Source: Halosolutus gelatinilyticus (GTDB lineage: Archaea; Halobacteriota; Halobacteria; Halobacteriales; Natrialbaceae). From it: a stretch of 64,000 bases of DNA. The stretch lies in assembly GCF_023028105.1 (NCBI RefSeq), contig NZ_CP095491.1, forward strand, positions 2,914,001 through 2,978,000, read 5' to 3'. Position numbers and translations under genes: made by a program. The notes under the pieces are model-generated. The model made no database searches. It was not told where the DNA came from and saw only the letters and a list, made by a program, of their open reading frames with translations. Every line of letters starts with the position of its first letter. The first letter of the stretch is position 1. This document shows, in pieces, positions 9,136 to 17,157 of this stretch.

Positions 9136-9286
9136 GAACGTGTAGCTGTGCAGCGGCTGACCCACTGTCCTCCTCCATATACTGTCGCTAAAATAGGATA
9201 GCAACAGAGCTACAAAGCCGTGATTTCGGTCTTTGCCTTACAAAGACTCAAATTCGATATATGTTTGCGGCGATAAGGAAGAAGCG

Positions 9287-9919
9287 ATGACGGAAGATAC
9301 GACCGAAGACTTCCCCGCAAACAAAGCAGCACAGGCACTCTCAGAGATAGAGGGGTACGACGAAACCCTGACCGCGCGCACGTTCGGCCTGAACCTCATG
9401 GTCTTCGCACTGGCGATCGCAGCGATCCCGATCTCTTACACGGCAGCCGACCCATGGTTAACCAATCTCGAAAACGGCTCACTCGCACTCGCAGTCCTTT
9501 GGCTACCATGGATAGCCGGCGCAGTCGCCATCACATCAACACTCTGGTCCACGCACTCGATCACACTCGGCCGGGATCAAAATTCACTCAGTGAAGGTGC
9601 CCTAGGAATTGGATTCACCATCCTGTTCTTCGTAATCGCAGCCGGCGTCTCAATCATACTCGGATCTGGTGCAACCATATACATCATCATGGGCATCACT
9701 GGAGGCATCCTCACAGCCATCATCGGCGTCGTCTTTTATCTCGTATTCAACGCGAGATGGATTCTGACACCGATGATACTGGCCGGCACCGCGATCCTAC
9801 TCGCAAGCATCGCAACTCACCAGACAGACCTCTCACTCACCGGGGAAGGATTTGCCCTCGGACTCATCCAGGGAGTCGCGTATTTCGCCACAGGCTGGAT
9901 AATCACGTATCGAGGGTGA
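9287..9919 (+). CDS. Multi-pass membrane protein paired with a wHTH regulator
   Basis: A 210-residue protein with a polar, acidic N-terminus (about 35 residues) and six probable membrane helices. An in-frame ATG at 9233 would add 18 residues, but MTEDTTEDF at 9287 looks like the natural start. I do not recognise a catalytic domain. The gene stops 2 nt before a small winged-helix regulator, so the two are almost certainly cotranscribed. Pairs of a membrane protein and a small wHTH are common in archaeal accessory regions. Codon use is visibly less GC-biased than in the nuo operon, fitting acquired DNA. Confidence 0.7.
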   Translation: MTEDTTEDFPANKAAQALSEIEGYDETLTARTFGLNLMVFALAIAAIPISYTAADPWLTNLENGSLALAVLWLPWIAGAVAITSTLWSTHSITLGRDQNSLSEGALGIGFTILFFVIAAGVSIILGSGATIYIIMGITGGILTAIIGVVFYLVFNARWILTPMILAGTAILLASIATHQTDLSLTGEGFALGLIQGVAYFATGWIITYRG

Positions 9920-9921
9920 AA

Positions 9922-10245
9922 ATGGATCTCCCATCGGATCTTGAACTCATCCATCAGCCGACTAGACTCCGAATCATGGGAGTTCTATACAAACACAGAG
10001 ACGTCTCGTACACTCGCATCCGAGATCATCTGGATCTCACAGATGGGAATCTCGCCTCACATGCAGAGAAATTAGAGCAGGCAGGATATGTTGAGGATCG
10101 ACGCGCGTGGGCTCAAAATGGCTTCGAAACGCGCTACCATATCACGAAAGCCGGCGTTACTGCATTCCAAGCGTACCTTCAAGAATTAAGCGGATTCGTA
10201 GACGAACACGAAACAGCGCATCGATCAAACCGTGAAATGGAGTAA
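9922..10245 (+). CDS. Small winged-helix transcriptional regulator (HTH_34/ArsR-like)
   Basis: A 107-residue protein. Residues about 5-90 form a winged helix: 'HQPTRLRIMGVLY' (helix 1), 'SYTRIRDHLDLTDGNLASHAEKLEQAGYV' (helix-turn-helix) and 'FETRYHITKAGVTAFQAYL' (wing and last helix). This matches the archaeal wHTH group related to pfam HTH_34, MarR and ArsR. The ATG at 9922 lies 2 nt after the membrane protein gene, so the two form one unit. It may repress its own operon, and no ligand site is visible. Confidence 0.8.
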   Translation: MDLPSDLELIHQPTRLRIMGVLYKHRDVSYTRIRDHLDLTDGNLASHAEKLEQAGYVEDRRAWAQNGFETRYHITKAGVTAFQAYLQELSGFVDEHETAHRSNREME

Positions 10246-10394
10246 CTCTACCAATCGCCACGAGTCTTCAAAACCATACCACCGGGCGATGTCGCTAAAT
10301 CCGCCTGTCTCTCCTCCTTCAATCCGGCCTTGTTGAAACCCTCACCGTCTGATAGAAGAAGCGTGTTGAATATAGGCGGTGCAGTGACCGCCGA

Positions 10395-10550
10395 GCATTC
10401 GCGCGAACGCAGTGAGCGCGCTTCACTGAACGTGAGGCGAAGCCGACCGTTCTGCCTTTTTAGCGTAGATTTTTGCGCCGAGCGCACCCGAGCCGGAAAA
10501 AGGTACGTTTGTCTACGTACTGACCATCGTCCGCGGAACGTCACCGCAAC
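10395..10550. repeat. Haloarchaeal intergenic repeat-like stretch
   Basis: The stretch contains a near-palindrome (gcgcgaacgcagtgagcgcg, about 10399-10418), then 'gaggcgaagccgaccg' and a T-rich segment (ctttttagcgtagatttttg, about 10456-10475). From memory, similar strings recur at haloarchaeal gene ends. It is non-coding in character, though one frame stays open across it and joins the next gene by chance. Confidence 0.4.
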
Positions 10551-10554
10551 GCTT

Positions 10555-10860
10555 TTGAGAATCGGGTCAAAAATTAAACTAATTCCCTCCAACAAGGCGA
10601 CAGCTGCGGTCCCGATAGTAACCGGCGTCCTCCTTGCCGGGACGGCTGCACGAGAAGTGGGACAGCACGGACTCGAAATCTGGACGGCGCTGGCGTTCGC
10701 TGGCGGCCTCTCCGGGGTCGCTGTCGGTCTCGGTATCCTGACCGGCCTCAGTGGGTTCGACTCCGACGACCTCGATGGACACCGCGACCGGACGACAGTC
10801 ACGCTTGCCGGCCTCGCGCTGACGTGTTTTGCCGTCGGTGTCGGGATCGCACTGGCGTAG
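10555..10860 (+). CDS. Hypothetical membrane protein, uncertain start
   Basis: About 101 residues from a TTG at 10555. The frame is open back to an ATG at 10330, but the upstream part runs through repeat-like DNA and has an Arg/Ser-rich composition, so the longer protein is unlikely. Three hydrophobic segments are visible (IVTGVLLAGT, WTALAFAGGLSGVAVGLGILTG in part, and LAGLALTCFAVGVGIALA) with an acidic loop (DSDDLDGHRDR). I do not recognise a family. GC content rises again here, so the gene may be older than the island around it. Confidence 0.5.
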   Translation: MRIGSKIKLIPSNKATAAVPIVTGVLLAGTAAREVGQHGLEIWTALAFAGGLSGVAVGLGILTGLSGFDSDDLDGHRDRTTVTLAGLALTCFAVGVGIALA

Positions 10861-11135
10861 ACGACGCCCACTGACCCGCATCTGTGCTACATCCGATATC
10901 CGCTCGGCGTATGGTGAGCAGGTGATTCTGAGTAGTTCTCATCATTTTTGGCGTGCGAACATGCCAGATAAGAGGGCGAGTTTTAGCCGGATAGGGCTGG
11001 TATCGCCGGGTTTCACCGCCCGGTCATACAAGTGACGACTAGGTTACCGGGAGACTCGAAGCGCTCAGTATCGCTCATGAACTGACTGACCTTCTCTCCA
11101 CAAACGCTTAGTGACAAGCCCAGAACCACAGGTGT

Positions 11136-11231
11136 ATGGAACCAAAGGACTACGCGATTCTGTTTGTTCTTGACGTGATTGCAACTGTGGTTGGGATCTT
11201 TGCGTATATCGCTGTTGGAGGTTCGTTCTAA
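11136..11231 (+). CDS. 31-residue single-TM protein
   Basis: A very short frame coding MEPKDYAILF followed by a hydrophobic helix ending AVGGSF. The charge pattern (acidic/basic N-terminus, one membrane helix) fits a real small membrane protein. There is no family assignment. Confidence is limited by length. Confidence 0.4.
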   Translation: MEPKDYAILFVLDVIATVVGIFAYIAVGGSF

Positions 11232-11297
11232 TCAGCCAGTAATTCGGACTGCGTCGTAAAGGCCTTATCAACTGAATCGCACAACAACATTCTGGCG

Positions 11298-11570
11298 ATG
11301 CGGACTCCACCGAATACAAATACCTACCAAAAAGAGAGCTCATATAGCATCAATTTGACATTCTCGAACTTCTTGAAGGAGTTGGGGATGCGGATCGCCG
11401 CTGGTGCCATCGTCCTGGGGATATTCTTCGGACTGGGATACGCCAAACGGACTGATCTCCTCGGCCTCTCGAACGCACTCGGCCCCCAGTTCGGATTTTT
11501 CGCCGTGGCGTTCCTGTTAATTGGTATTGTCGCGGTGGGCTGGATCTTATTCCAGCGGTACAACCAGTAG
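11298..11570 (+). CDS. Small hypothetical membrane protein
   Basis: A 90-residue protein with a polar N-terminus of about 30 residues and two membrane helices (about residues 31-50 and 65-86), joined by a short loop 'AKRTDLLGLSNALGPQ'. An internal ATG at residue 31 could give a shorter 60-residue protein that starts directly in the first helix. I recognise no family. It is one of several tiny membrane proteins in the low-GC patch. Confidence 0.5.
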   Translation: MRTPPNTNTYQKESSYSINLTFSNFLKELGMRIAAGAIVLGIFFGLGYAKRTDLLGLSNALGPQFGFFAVAFLLIGIVAVGWILFQRYNQ

Positions 11571-11696
11571 GCTCGCATCTCTATTGAACGGTCGTTTCAG
11601 TATCTTTCTTGTGAAGCTCTCTAGAGAACACGACACAGCCCCAGTGATCAGTATAGAGCGTCCGTATATCGTTGTGTTGCTTCTCACCCTCATCCG

Positions 11697-11909
11697 CTAC
11701 TTCGGCACTTTCGTCGGCGTGAGGAGTCTATAGAAACCGACGAAAACACTCGTAATCAGAAGACCACCACCGCTGACAACAAACCAACTTGAGAGGTGGA
11801 TCCCCCAAAATTCGAGCGATTCAGGGATTATTACCCCGAGGACGACTACGGATAATCCAAGCCAAAACACTTCGTTGCGGTGGTAGAGGGCTGTGAGCGT
11901 TTCCGCCAT
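11697..11909 (-). CDS. Small two-TM hypothetical protein
   Basis: A 70-residue protein, MAETLTALYHRNEVFWLG..., with two hydrophobic helices (about 15-33 and 40-62) and a short basic tail. It is convergent with the 11298 gene. I do not recognise the family. Start and composition look natural for a haloarchaeal orphan membrane protein. Confidence 0.5.
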   Translation of the reverse strand: MAETLTALYHRNEVFWLGLSVVVLGVIIPESLEFWGIHLSSWFVVSGGGLLITSVFVGFYRLLTPTKVPK

Positions 11910-12024
11910 GCTGTCACTGGGTGCTGTTTAGGAAATAAACGTTCTCCTCTGATACACTCGCACACATACTTACCGAATCGGGCGTTTCACGATGATCGAC
12001 GTACTTAGAAGCCCGCCTCACAGC

Positions 12025-12092
12025 CTCCGCTCACGGTTATCAGGATTCAAAACTCTGAGTTAGTAGTCCCGGGCGGATTCGAACCGCCGTCC
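12025..12092. repeat. Right att-like repeat overlapping tRNA-Gln 3' end
   Basis: This is the partner of the degenerate copy at 8795-8862. It covers the last 29 nt of the intact tRNA-Gln and its immediate downstream flank (ggattcaaaactctgagtt), which is shared almost exactly with the other copy. Confidence 0.65.
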
Positions 12093-12136
12093 TGAGCTCC
12101 AAAGGCTCAGATGATTGGCCACTACACCACGGGACT
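12064..12136 (-). tRNA. tRNA-Gln (anticodon TTG)
   Basis: On the minus strand a 73-nt cloverleaf can be folded. The acceptor AGTCCCG pairs with CGGGACT, with discriminator A. The anticodon stem TGAGC/GCTCA closes the loop CTTTGGA, giving anticodon TTG (Gln). The T arm is GGCGG-TTCGAAT-CCGCC. No CCA is encoded and no intron is visible. Its 3' end is one boundary of the candidate integrated element. Confidence 0.95.
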
Positions 12137-12207
12137 TCGAGTGCGCAAATTCAGCTTAGCGACAGAACGGTTTATGAGTTATTGTTTGCCCCTGGGGACA
12201 GGGAAAG

Positions 12208-12591
12208 TCAATCGGTCAATTCGAGTTCGACGTATCGATGACAATTTCGACAGAGACAGATGAGATTCTCGAGGGTGTGTGCGAGCTGGGGATCGTTGAA
12301 TTCCCGTACTGGTTTGATATGATGGACATCCGGTTCGTGCTCAATTTCATCGCGAGTTATACCGCAGTGTTGGCGCGTGTGATCGTCGCGTTCCAACGCT
12401 TTTCGTTTTACGGCTCGCCATCGGCCGTTGTATGGATTTTCAGCATCCTCCCACTGCGCAGAGAGCCACTGGTTGAAGCAGTTCCGACTACAAAACCGAA
12501 CAGAATCCCGTTCGACTCTGGATTTGAGAACAGTTGAGATTCGACCGCACCACTCACAGACCTGTTTTACGCGTTTGATATTGATCGGCAA
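12208..12591 (-). CDS. HNH endonuclease, probably 5'-truncated
   Basis: The C-terminal part carries an HNH nuclease motif (RQHCGITRDEIEHEPDVHHIKPVREF...ENLICLCRNCH) with CxxC-type zinc ligands. The N-terminal part has a treble-clef finger (CEWCG...FCSRNCFNQWL). Haloarchaeal relatives I know usually have further N-terminal zinc fingers. Here no ATG or GTG precedes the finger, and the only start is TTG at 12591. The frame runs directly into the complement of a truncated UspA gene. I therefore think the 5' part was lost at a breakpoint near 12585. It may still be expressed as a short nuclease, or be dead. Confidence 0.7.
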   Translation of the reverse strand: MPINIKRVKQVCEWCGRISTVLKSRVERDSVRFCSRNCFNQWLSAQWEDAENPYNGRWRAVKRKALERDDHTRQHCGITRDEIEHEPDVHHIKPVREFNDPQLAHTLENLICLCRNCHRYVELELTD

Positions 12592-12685
12592 CCACGGACG
12601 CGAGGGCGTCTCGCGGGTGCTGCTGGGGAGCGTCGCAGAAACAGTCGCCCGACGAGCGCCGGTTCCGATGACGATCGTTCGGTAG
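12575..12685 (+). pseudogene. C-terminal fragment of a UspA universal stress protein
   Basis: About 36 codons reading 'LIGNHGREGVSRVLLGSVAETVARRAPVPMTIVR' in segments, which is the hallmark last third of UspA proteins (the nucleotide-binding G-x-HG-x(8-9)-GSVAE block and the final strand). The first two thirds are missing, and the upstream frame is antisense HNH sequence. The GC content is that of the host chromosome. Confidence 0.75.
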
Positions 12686-12719
12686 TCGATCGAGTAGCTC
12701 GGTTTCGGCGGTCGGACCG

Positions 12720-13868
12720 CTACAGGTACCCTTCCTCGGCCAGGCGCCGGATGCCTTCCTTCAGCCGCTCCTCGCTCGCCGCGTAGGAGATGCGAGCGTA
12801 GCCCGGCGTGCCGAACGCGCTGCCGGGGACCGTCGCGACGTGGGCGTCCTCGATCGCGCCTTCACACCAGGCCTGGTCGTCAGCGTCAACAGGGAGCATC
12901 ATGTAGAACGCGCCGTCCGGAACCGCGACGTCGACGTCGTGCTCGTCGAGCAGGTCGACGACGAGATCCCGTCGCTCGCGGAACGCCTGGACCATCTGGT
13001 CGACCGCGGTGTCGGTGTTCTCGAGCGCCTCGATGCCCGCGTGCTGGACGAAGTTCACGGCCGAGGAGACGGAGTGACTGTGGAGCTTGCCGGCCTGTTC
13101 GATCAGGTCCTCGGGGCCGGCGAAGTAGCCGAGCCGCCAGCCGGTCATCGAGTAGGCCTTCGAGAAGCCGTTGACCGTCACGGTCCGATCGGCCATCCCC
13201 TCCAGCGTGCCGAGGCTCGTGGGCTCGACGCCGTAGGTGATCTCCTTGTAGATCTCGTCGGAGATGACCGTGACGTCGTGTTCGACGGCCAGGTCGCGGA
13301 CGCCCTGGAGCGCCGCGTCGGAGTAGACCGCGCCCGTCGGGTTCGACGGCGAGTTGACGATCAGCAGGTCGGTATCGTCGGAGACGGCGTCGGCGAGGTC
13401 GTCGAGTCCGGGTTCGAGCTGGAAGTCGTACTCGGAGAGGTCGACGCGGGTGAGGTCGCCGCCGGCCATCTTCACCATCGCCTCGTAGGAGACCCACGCG
13501 GGGTCCAGCAGGACGACCTCGTCGCCATCGTCGATCAGGGCGCTGATGACCTCGTACAGCGCCTGCTTCGCGCCAGGCGTGACGATGATCTCGTCGGCAG
13601 TGTGTTCGAGGCCGTCGGCAGCCAGCTTGTCGGCGATCGCCTCGCGAAGCTCGAGGATGCCGGCCGAGGTCGTGTAGCCGGTGTGGCCGGCGTCCATGGC
13701 GTCCTTGGCCGCCTGGATCACGTTCTCGGGCGTCGGGAAATCGGGTTCGCCGACGGAGAGGTCGACGACGTCGGCGCCGTCGGCCTCGAGTTCGGTCGCG
13801 AGTGCGGATATCGCGAGGGTTGCGGACGGTTCCACTCGGGTTACGCGGTCGGTGAATTCCATGGTCAT
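12720..13868 (-). CDS. Class I/II PLP aminotransferase (aspartate aminotransferase-like)
   Basis: A 382-residue fold-type I PLP enzyme. Visible marks are 'NSPSNPTGAVY' (about 172-182), 'SDEIYKEI' with D204 and Y207, and the Schiff-base Lys K237 in 'NGFSKAYSMTGWRLGY'. Length and motifs fit the archaeal AspC/aromatic aminotransferase group, which transfers amino groups between aspartate or other amino acids and 2-oxoglutarate in the cytosol; exact substrates cannot be read from sequence. Two in-frame ATGs (13868 and 13862) are equally likely starts. It lies 54 nt downstream of ribH on the same strand. Confidence 0.92.
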   Translation of the reverse strand: MTMEFTDRVTRVEPSATLAISALATELEADGADVVDLSVGEPDFPTPENVIQAAKDAMDAGHTGYTTSAGILELREAIADKLAADGLEHTADEIIVTPGAKQALYEVISALIDDGDEVVLLDPAWVSYEAMVKMAGGDLTRVDLSEYDFQLEPGLDDLADAVSDDTDLLIVNSPSNPTGAVYSDAALQGVRDLAVEHDVTVISDEIYKEITYGVEPTSLGTLEGMADRTVTVNGFSKAYSMTGWRLGYFAGPEDLIEQAGKLHSHSVSSAVNFVQHAGIEALENTDTAVDQMVQAFRERRDLVVDLLDEHDVDVAVPDGAFYMMLPVDADDQAWCEGAIEDAHVATVPGSAFGTPGYARISYAASEERLKEGIRRLAEEGYL

Positions 13869-13922
13869 GGTTGCAATCGTGATGGTGTTGCGATCGAGGG
13901 TCGGACGGCGACCCGATCGCGA

Positions 13923-14333
13923 TCAGGGGTCGGGCAGTTCGTCGACGAGATCGAGCGCGCCGTCGACGGCTTTTGCCGCGTTCGCGACCCGTTCGCGGGC
14001 TTCGGCGGCGGACATCCCTGGACCCGTCACGCCGAGGGTGACGGGCGTATCACGCTCGAGGCTCACGTCGGACAGCCGCTGGGCGGCCGCGTCGGTGATG
14101 ACTTGATCGTGGTCTGTGTCGCCGGTGATCACCGTGCCGATGACGACGACGGCGTCGACCTCGTCGCGGCGAGCGAGCCGATCGGCGGCCAGCGGCGCGT
14201 CGTAGACGCCGGGGACGGACACCACGTCGTACACCTCGGCGCCGGCGGCGTTCGCGGCCGCCTTGGCCTCCTGCTCCATCTGCTCGGTGATCGGCCGGTT
14301 GAACTCCGCGACCACCAGTCCGAGCGTGGTCAT
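13923..14333 (-). CDS. ribH: 6,7-dimethyl-8-ribityllumazine synthase
   Basis: A 136-residue RibH. It joins 5-amino-6-ribitylaminouracil with 3,4-dihydroxy-2-butanone 4-phosphate to give the lumazine precursor of riboflavin. The motifs are 'EFNRPITEQM' near the N-terminus, 'VPGVYDAPLAA' and 'GTVITGDTDHD' with the catalytic His H75. Length is typical for the archaeal icosahedral or pentameric form. It is divergent from purK and probably upstream of the aminotransferase in one transcript. Confidence 0.93.
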   Translation of the reverse strand: MTTLGLVVAEFNRPITEQMEQEAKAAANAAGAEVYDVVSVPGVYDAPLAADRLARRDEVDAVVVIGTVITGDTDHDQVITDAAAQRLSDVSLERDTPVTLGVTGPGMSAAEARERVANAAKAVDGALDLVDELPDP

Positions 14334-14520
14334 ACCCGAGCGGTGGTGAGGACGGGTAAAAGAGGTACCGTTCTCGTGTGACTACTTCGACGGCGGTTCG
14401 GAGCGACTCGATTCGGGTGTCGCGATCGATCGAAGCAGAGGCTTTCGTGGTGTTCTCGATCGTGCTCAAATTCGATCCGGCTACTCCACGCGGTAGGCAC
14501 GATCGTGACCGAAAGTGAGA

Positions 14521-14531
14521 ATCCTTAAGCG
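14521..14531 (+). promoter_or_regulatory. TATA-like promoter of purK
   Basis: The element atccttaagcg lies about 30 nt upstream of the purK ATG at 14555, the spacing of a leaderless haloarchaeal promoter. The same 'tccttaa' core precedes the mutase gene near 53620. Confidence 0.5.
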
Positions 14532-14554
14532 GCGGCGAGAACAATCGGCGCGCA

Positions 14555-15718
14555 ATGACAACGTTGGAGACGCCAGGACCGACGATCGGCGTCGTCGGCG
14601 GCGGGCAGCTCGGACGAATGCTCGCGGAGGCGGCGGCGCCGCTCGGAGTCGAACTCGTCGTGCTCGATCCGACGCCTGACTGCCCGGCCGCGCCGGTCGC
14701 CCGCGATCAGATCGTCGCCGACTTCGACGACGAGGCGGGGATCCGCGAACTCGCCGCGCGATCGGACGTTCTCACGTTCGAGATCGAACTCGCCGACCAG
14801 ATGGTTCTCGATCGCGTGAGCGAGGATTCGGGGACGCCGGTACACCCGAAGCCGTCGACGCTCGAGACGATCCACGACAAGCTCGTCCAGAAGCGCGAAC
14901 TCGCGGACGCGGGCATCCCGGTGCCGCCGTTCCGAAAAGTCGAAGACGCCGACGCCGTCCGCGCGGCGATCGACGACTACGGCGCACCGGTGATGCTCAA
15001 GGCGCGCACGGGAGGCTACGACGGCCGCGGGAACGTCCCCGTCGAGTCGAAAGACGAGGCCGAGGACGCGCTCGAATCCGTCGCGGGTCCCGCAATGGTC
15101 GAGGCGTTCGTCGACTTCGAGCGCGAGGTGTCGGTTATCGCCGCGAAGGGGGATGGCGAGATCGCGACGTTCCCGATCGGCGAGAACGTCCACGAGGCGG
15201 AGATCCTCCGGGAGACGATCGTCCCCGCCGGATCGATCGAGGCGGTGACGGAGAAGGCGCGCGACGTCGCGGCGGACGTCCTCGACGTGATGGACGGCCG
15301 CGGCGTCTACGGGATCGAACTCTTTGAAACAACGGACGGAGAGATTCTGCTCAACGAGATCGCACCGCGACCGCACAACTCGGGCCACTGGACGATCGAG
15401 GGCGCCCAGAGTTCGCAGTTCGAACAGCACGTCCGCGCGGTGCTCGGCTGGCCGCTGGCCGCGACCGACCTCCGGGCGCCGACGGTCTCGAAGAACCTCC
15501 TCGCGGACGTCGAGGAACCGCGGGATGCAGCGCTTTGCGGCGTCGATCGCATCCTCGAGACGCCGGGCGCGAACCTGCACTGGTACGGCAAGCGCCAGGC
15601 CCGGCCCCTGCGAAAGATGGGCCACGTCACGCTGACGGCGCGGGGCGACGAGTCGACCGACGGCCTGCTCGAAACCGCCCGCGGACTCGTAGCGTCCGTC
15701 ACGTTCACCGACGAATAA
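14555..15718 (+). CDS. purK: N5-carboxyaminoimidazole ribonucleotide synthase
   Basis: A 387-residue ATP-grasp enzyme. It starts with 'GVVGGGQLGRML' (PurK signature and nucleotide-binding loop), has the ATP-grasp centre around 'VMLKARTGGYDGRGN', the metal-binding 'YGIELFET...ILLNEIAPRPHNSGHWTIEG', and a C-terminal cap. It converts AIR, ATP and bicarbonate into N5-CAIR in purine synthesis. It lies 27 nt ahead of purE, which takes its product, so the two form an operon. Its length matches the family. Confidence 0.95.
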   Translation: MTTLETPGPTIGVVGGGQLGRMLAEAAAPLGVELVVLDPTPDCPAAPVARDQIVADFDDEAGIRELAARSDVLTFEIELADQMVLDRVSEDSGTPVHPKPSTLETIHDKLVQKRELADAGIPVPPFRKVEDADAVRAAIDDYGAPVMLKARTGGYDGRGNVPVESKDEAEDALESVAGPAMVEAFVDFEREVSVIAAKGDGEIATFPIGENVHEAEILRETIVPAGSIEAVTEKARDVAADVLDVMDGRGVYGIELFETTDGEILLNEIAPRPHNSGHWTIEGAQSSQFEQHVRAVLGWPLAATDLRAPTVSKNLLADVEEPRDAALCGVDRILETPGANLHWYGKRQARPLRKMGHVTLTARGDESTDGLLETARGLVASVTFTDE

Positions 15719-15745
15719 CGACCATCCGCCGCGACCCACCTACCA

Positions 15746-16378
15746 ATGAGTGACAGCGTCTCCGACCTGATCGATCGACTGCACCGCGAAGCCGACCAGA
15801 ACCGTCCGAGCAAGGAGACCCCCGACGTGGGGGTCGTGATGGGGAGCGACTCCGACCTCGAAGTGATGATGACCGGCGGCCGCCGTCCGGGCGCGTACGA
15901 CGCCTTCGTCGACGAACTCGGCTTCGCCGAACAGACCGACTTCGAGAACCCGCCCGAGGAACGGTTCACGTTCGAGACGTACGTCACCTCGGCCCACCGC
16001 ACGCCCGAACTGATGACCGCGTACGCCGAGACGGCCGAGGATCGCGGGATCGAGGTGATCATCGCGGGCGCGGGCGGCAAGTCGGCCGACCTGCCCAACA
16101 TGACGGCCTCGATCGCGTATCCCCTCCCCGTGATCGGCGTGCCGGTCCAGGAGAAGTCCGTCGACAGCGTCATCGGGATGCCGACCGGCGCGCCGATCGT
16201 CGCGGTCGACGCCGGCAAGTCTTTCAACGCCGCGCTGTCTGCGGCCCAGATCCTCGCGCGCCGACACGACGAGGTCCGCGATCGGCTCGTCGCCTACCAC
16301 GAGGACCTGAAGGAGGACGTCGGAACCGTCTCGCGCGAGCTACACGATCGAGGGACGAAGGCGTTCTCGAACGATTAG
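15746..16378 (+). CDS. purE: N5-CAIR mutase
   Basis: A 210-residue PurE. The catalytic halves 'GVVMGSDSD' and 'SAHRTPELM' are present, but about 35 residues (MTGGRRPGAYDAFVDELGF and following) separate them, an insertion I associate with haloarchaeal PurE. 'IIAGAGGKSADLPNM' and 'PVQEKSVDSV...MPTGAPI' complete the active site. It rearranges N5-CAIR to CAIR. A C-terminal acidic helix extends beyond the usual 160-170 residues. It is cotranscribed with purK. Confidence 0.95.
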   Translation: MSDSVSDLIDRLHREADQNRPSKETPDVGVVMGSDSDLEVMMTGGRRPGAYDAFVDELGFAEQTDFENPPEERFTFETYVTSAHRTPELMTAYAETAEDRGIEVIIAGAGGKSADLPNMTASIAYPLPVIGVPVQEKSVDSVIGMPTGAPIVAVDAGKSFNAALSAAQILARRHDEVRDRLVAYHEDLKEDVGTVSRELHDRGTKAFSND

Positions 16379-16743
16379 TTCCGAAGTTGCGGTACGCGAG
16401 CGAGCGGGTTCGCATCGACGGGCGGATCGAACCGACGGGGCGTCGATTCGGCGACGGATACGTGACTGTCGGTATCGCCGGGGTCGATAGCCGGCGACTA
16501 CCGACCGACCCGGCCGAGTCAATGTCCGGTGACCCGGCGAAGGCGACGTCGGCGTGCGATTCGCATCGGCGAGTAATGGACGGATACCGGTTCCGGCGGC
16601 GGTGTTCACGGTCGTGCATAGACTGTCGTGATTATTCACGTTGATTTCGAACCGAGAACGTCGGCGCTGGCGCTCGAATTCCGCCGCAAACCAAAGAATC
16701 AACCCTTATGTGCGTTCGGTCTCAACCTTCGGACGTTACCCAG
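16379..16743. other. Intergenic region upstream of the nuo operon
   Basis: I see no gene in these 365 nt. The last 50 nt carry the probable nuo promoter: an A/T-rich stretch ending in 'cccttatg' (about 16703-16710), about 35-40 nt before the nuoA ATG. Confidence 0.5.
16700..16710 (+). promoter_or_regulatory. Candidate nuo operon promoter
   Basis: The element caacccttatg (about 16700-16710) is the best TATA-like sequence ahead of the 11-gene operon. It would place the transcript start near 16732, giving a short leader before the ATG at 16744. Confidence 0.45.
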
Positions 16744-17157
16744 ATGAATGATTGGATCGCCATCGGGGCGTTGGCGCTGGTGGGTTTACTGATACCGATC
16801 GGGATGATGACGGTATCGTACCTCCTGCGACCGACCGTCCCCGAAACGAGCAAACGCGCCACCTACGAGAGTGGCGAGGTGCCGACCGGTGGGACGCGCA
16901 TCCGGTTCAATATTCAGTACTACATGGTTGCGCTTCTGTTCGTCGTCTTCGACATCGAGACCGTCCTGCTGTTCCCGTGGGCGGTCGTCTATCGGGATGT
17001 GCTCGGGGCCGAGGAGTACGGACTCCTCGAGGCGCTCGGGCCGATGTTGTTGTTCGTCGCCGTCCTGCTGGTCGGACTCGCGTGGGCGTGGCGCAGCGGT
17101 GCCGTACAGTGGGCGCAGACGCCGCGGCAGATCGATTCCGGAGCTGATCGACCATGA
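16744..17157 (+). CDS. nuoA: Complex I subunit NuoA
   Basis: A 137-residue membrane subunit with three helices. The conserved block 'PYESG'-like YESGEVPTGGTRIRFNIQYYMVALLF and 'VVFDIETVLLFPWA' identify NuoA/NDUFA3, which lies at the membrane/peripheral arm junction near the quinone channel. The frame extends 12 codons upstream, but MNDWIAIG at 16744 begins naturally at the first helix. The gene overlaps nuoB by 4 nt (ATGA), so the two are translationally coupled. Confidence 0.95.
   Translation: MNDWIAIGALALVGLLIPIGMMTVSYLLRPTVPETSKRATYESGEVPTGGTRIRFNIQYYMVALLFVVFDIETVLLFPWAVVYRDVLGAEEYGLLEALGPMLLFVAVLLVGLAWAWRSGAVQWAQTPRQIDSGADRP

Larger units (their letters stand above)
8830..12064. mobile_element. 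Candidate decayed tRNA-Gln-associated element
   Basis: The interval between the degenerate tRNA-Gln 3' copy and the intact tRNA-Gln is A/T-richer than the rest of the window. It carries a broken Xre regulator, a membrane protein/wHTH pair and several tiny membrane proteins. This is the layout left by a site-specific integrative element: intact tRNA at one end, duplicated 3' portion at the other. I find no integrase or replication gene, so it would be an immobile remnant. A simple segmental duplication of the tRNA end is an alternative. Confidence 0.45.

Noticed and set aside
12840-14381. 513-codon plus-strand frame opposite the aminotransferase and ribH
   Set aside because: It spans two unrelated real genes and their spacer on the other strand, and its sequence has no fold-like pattern.
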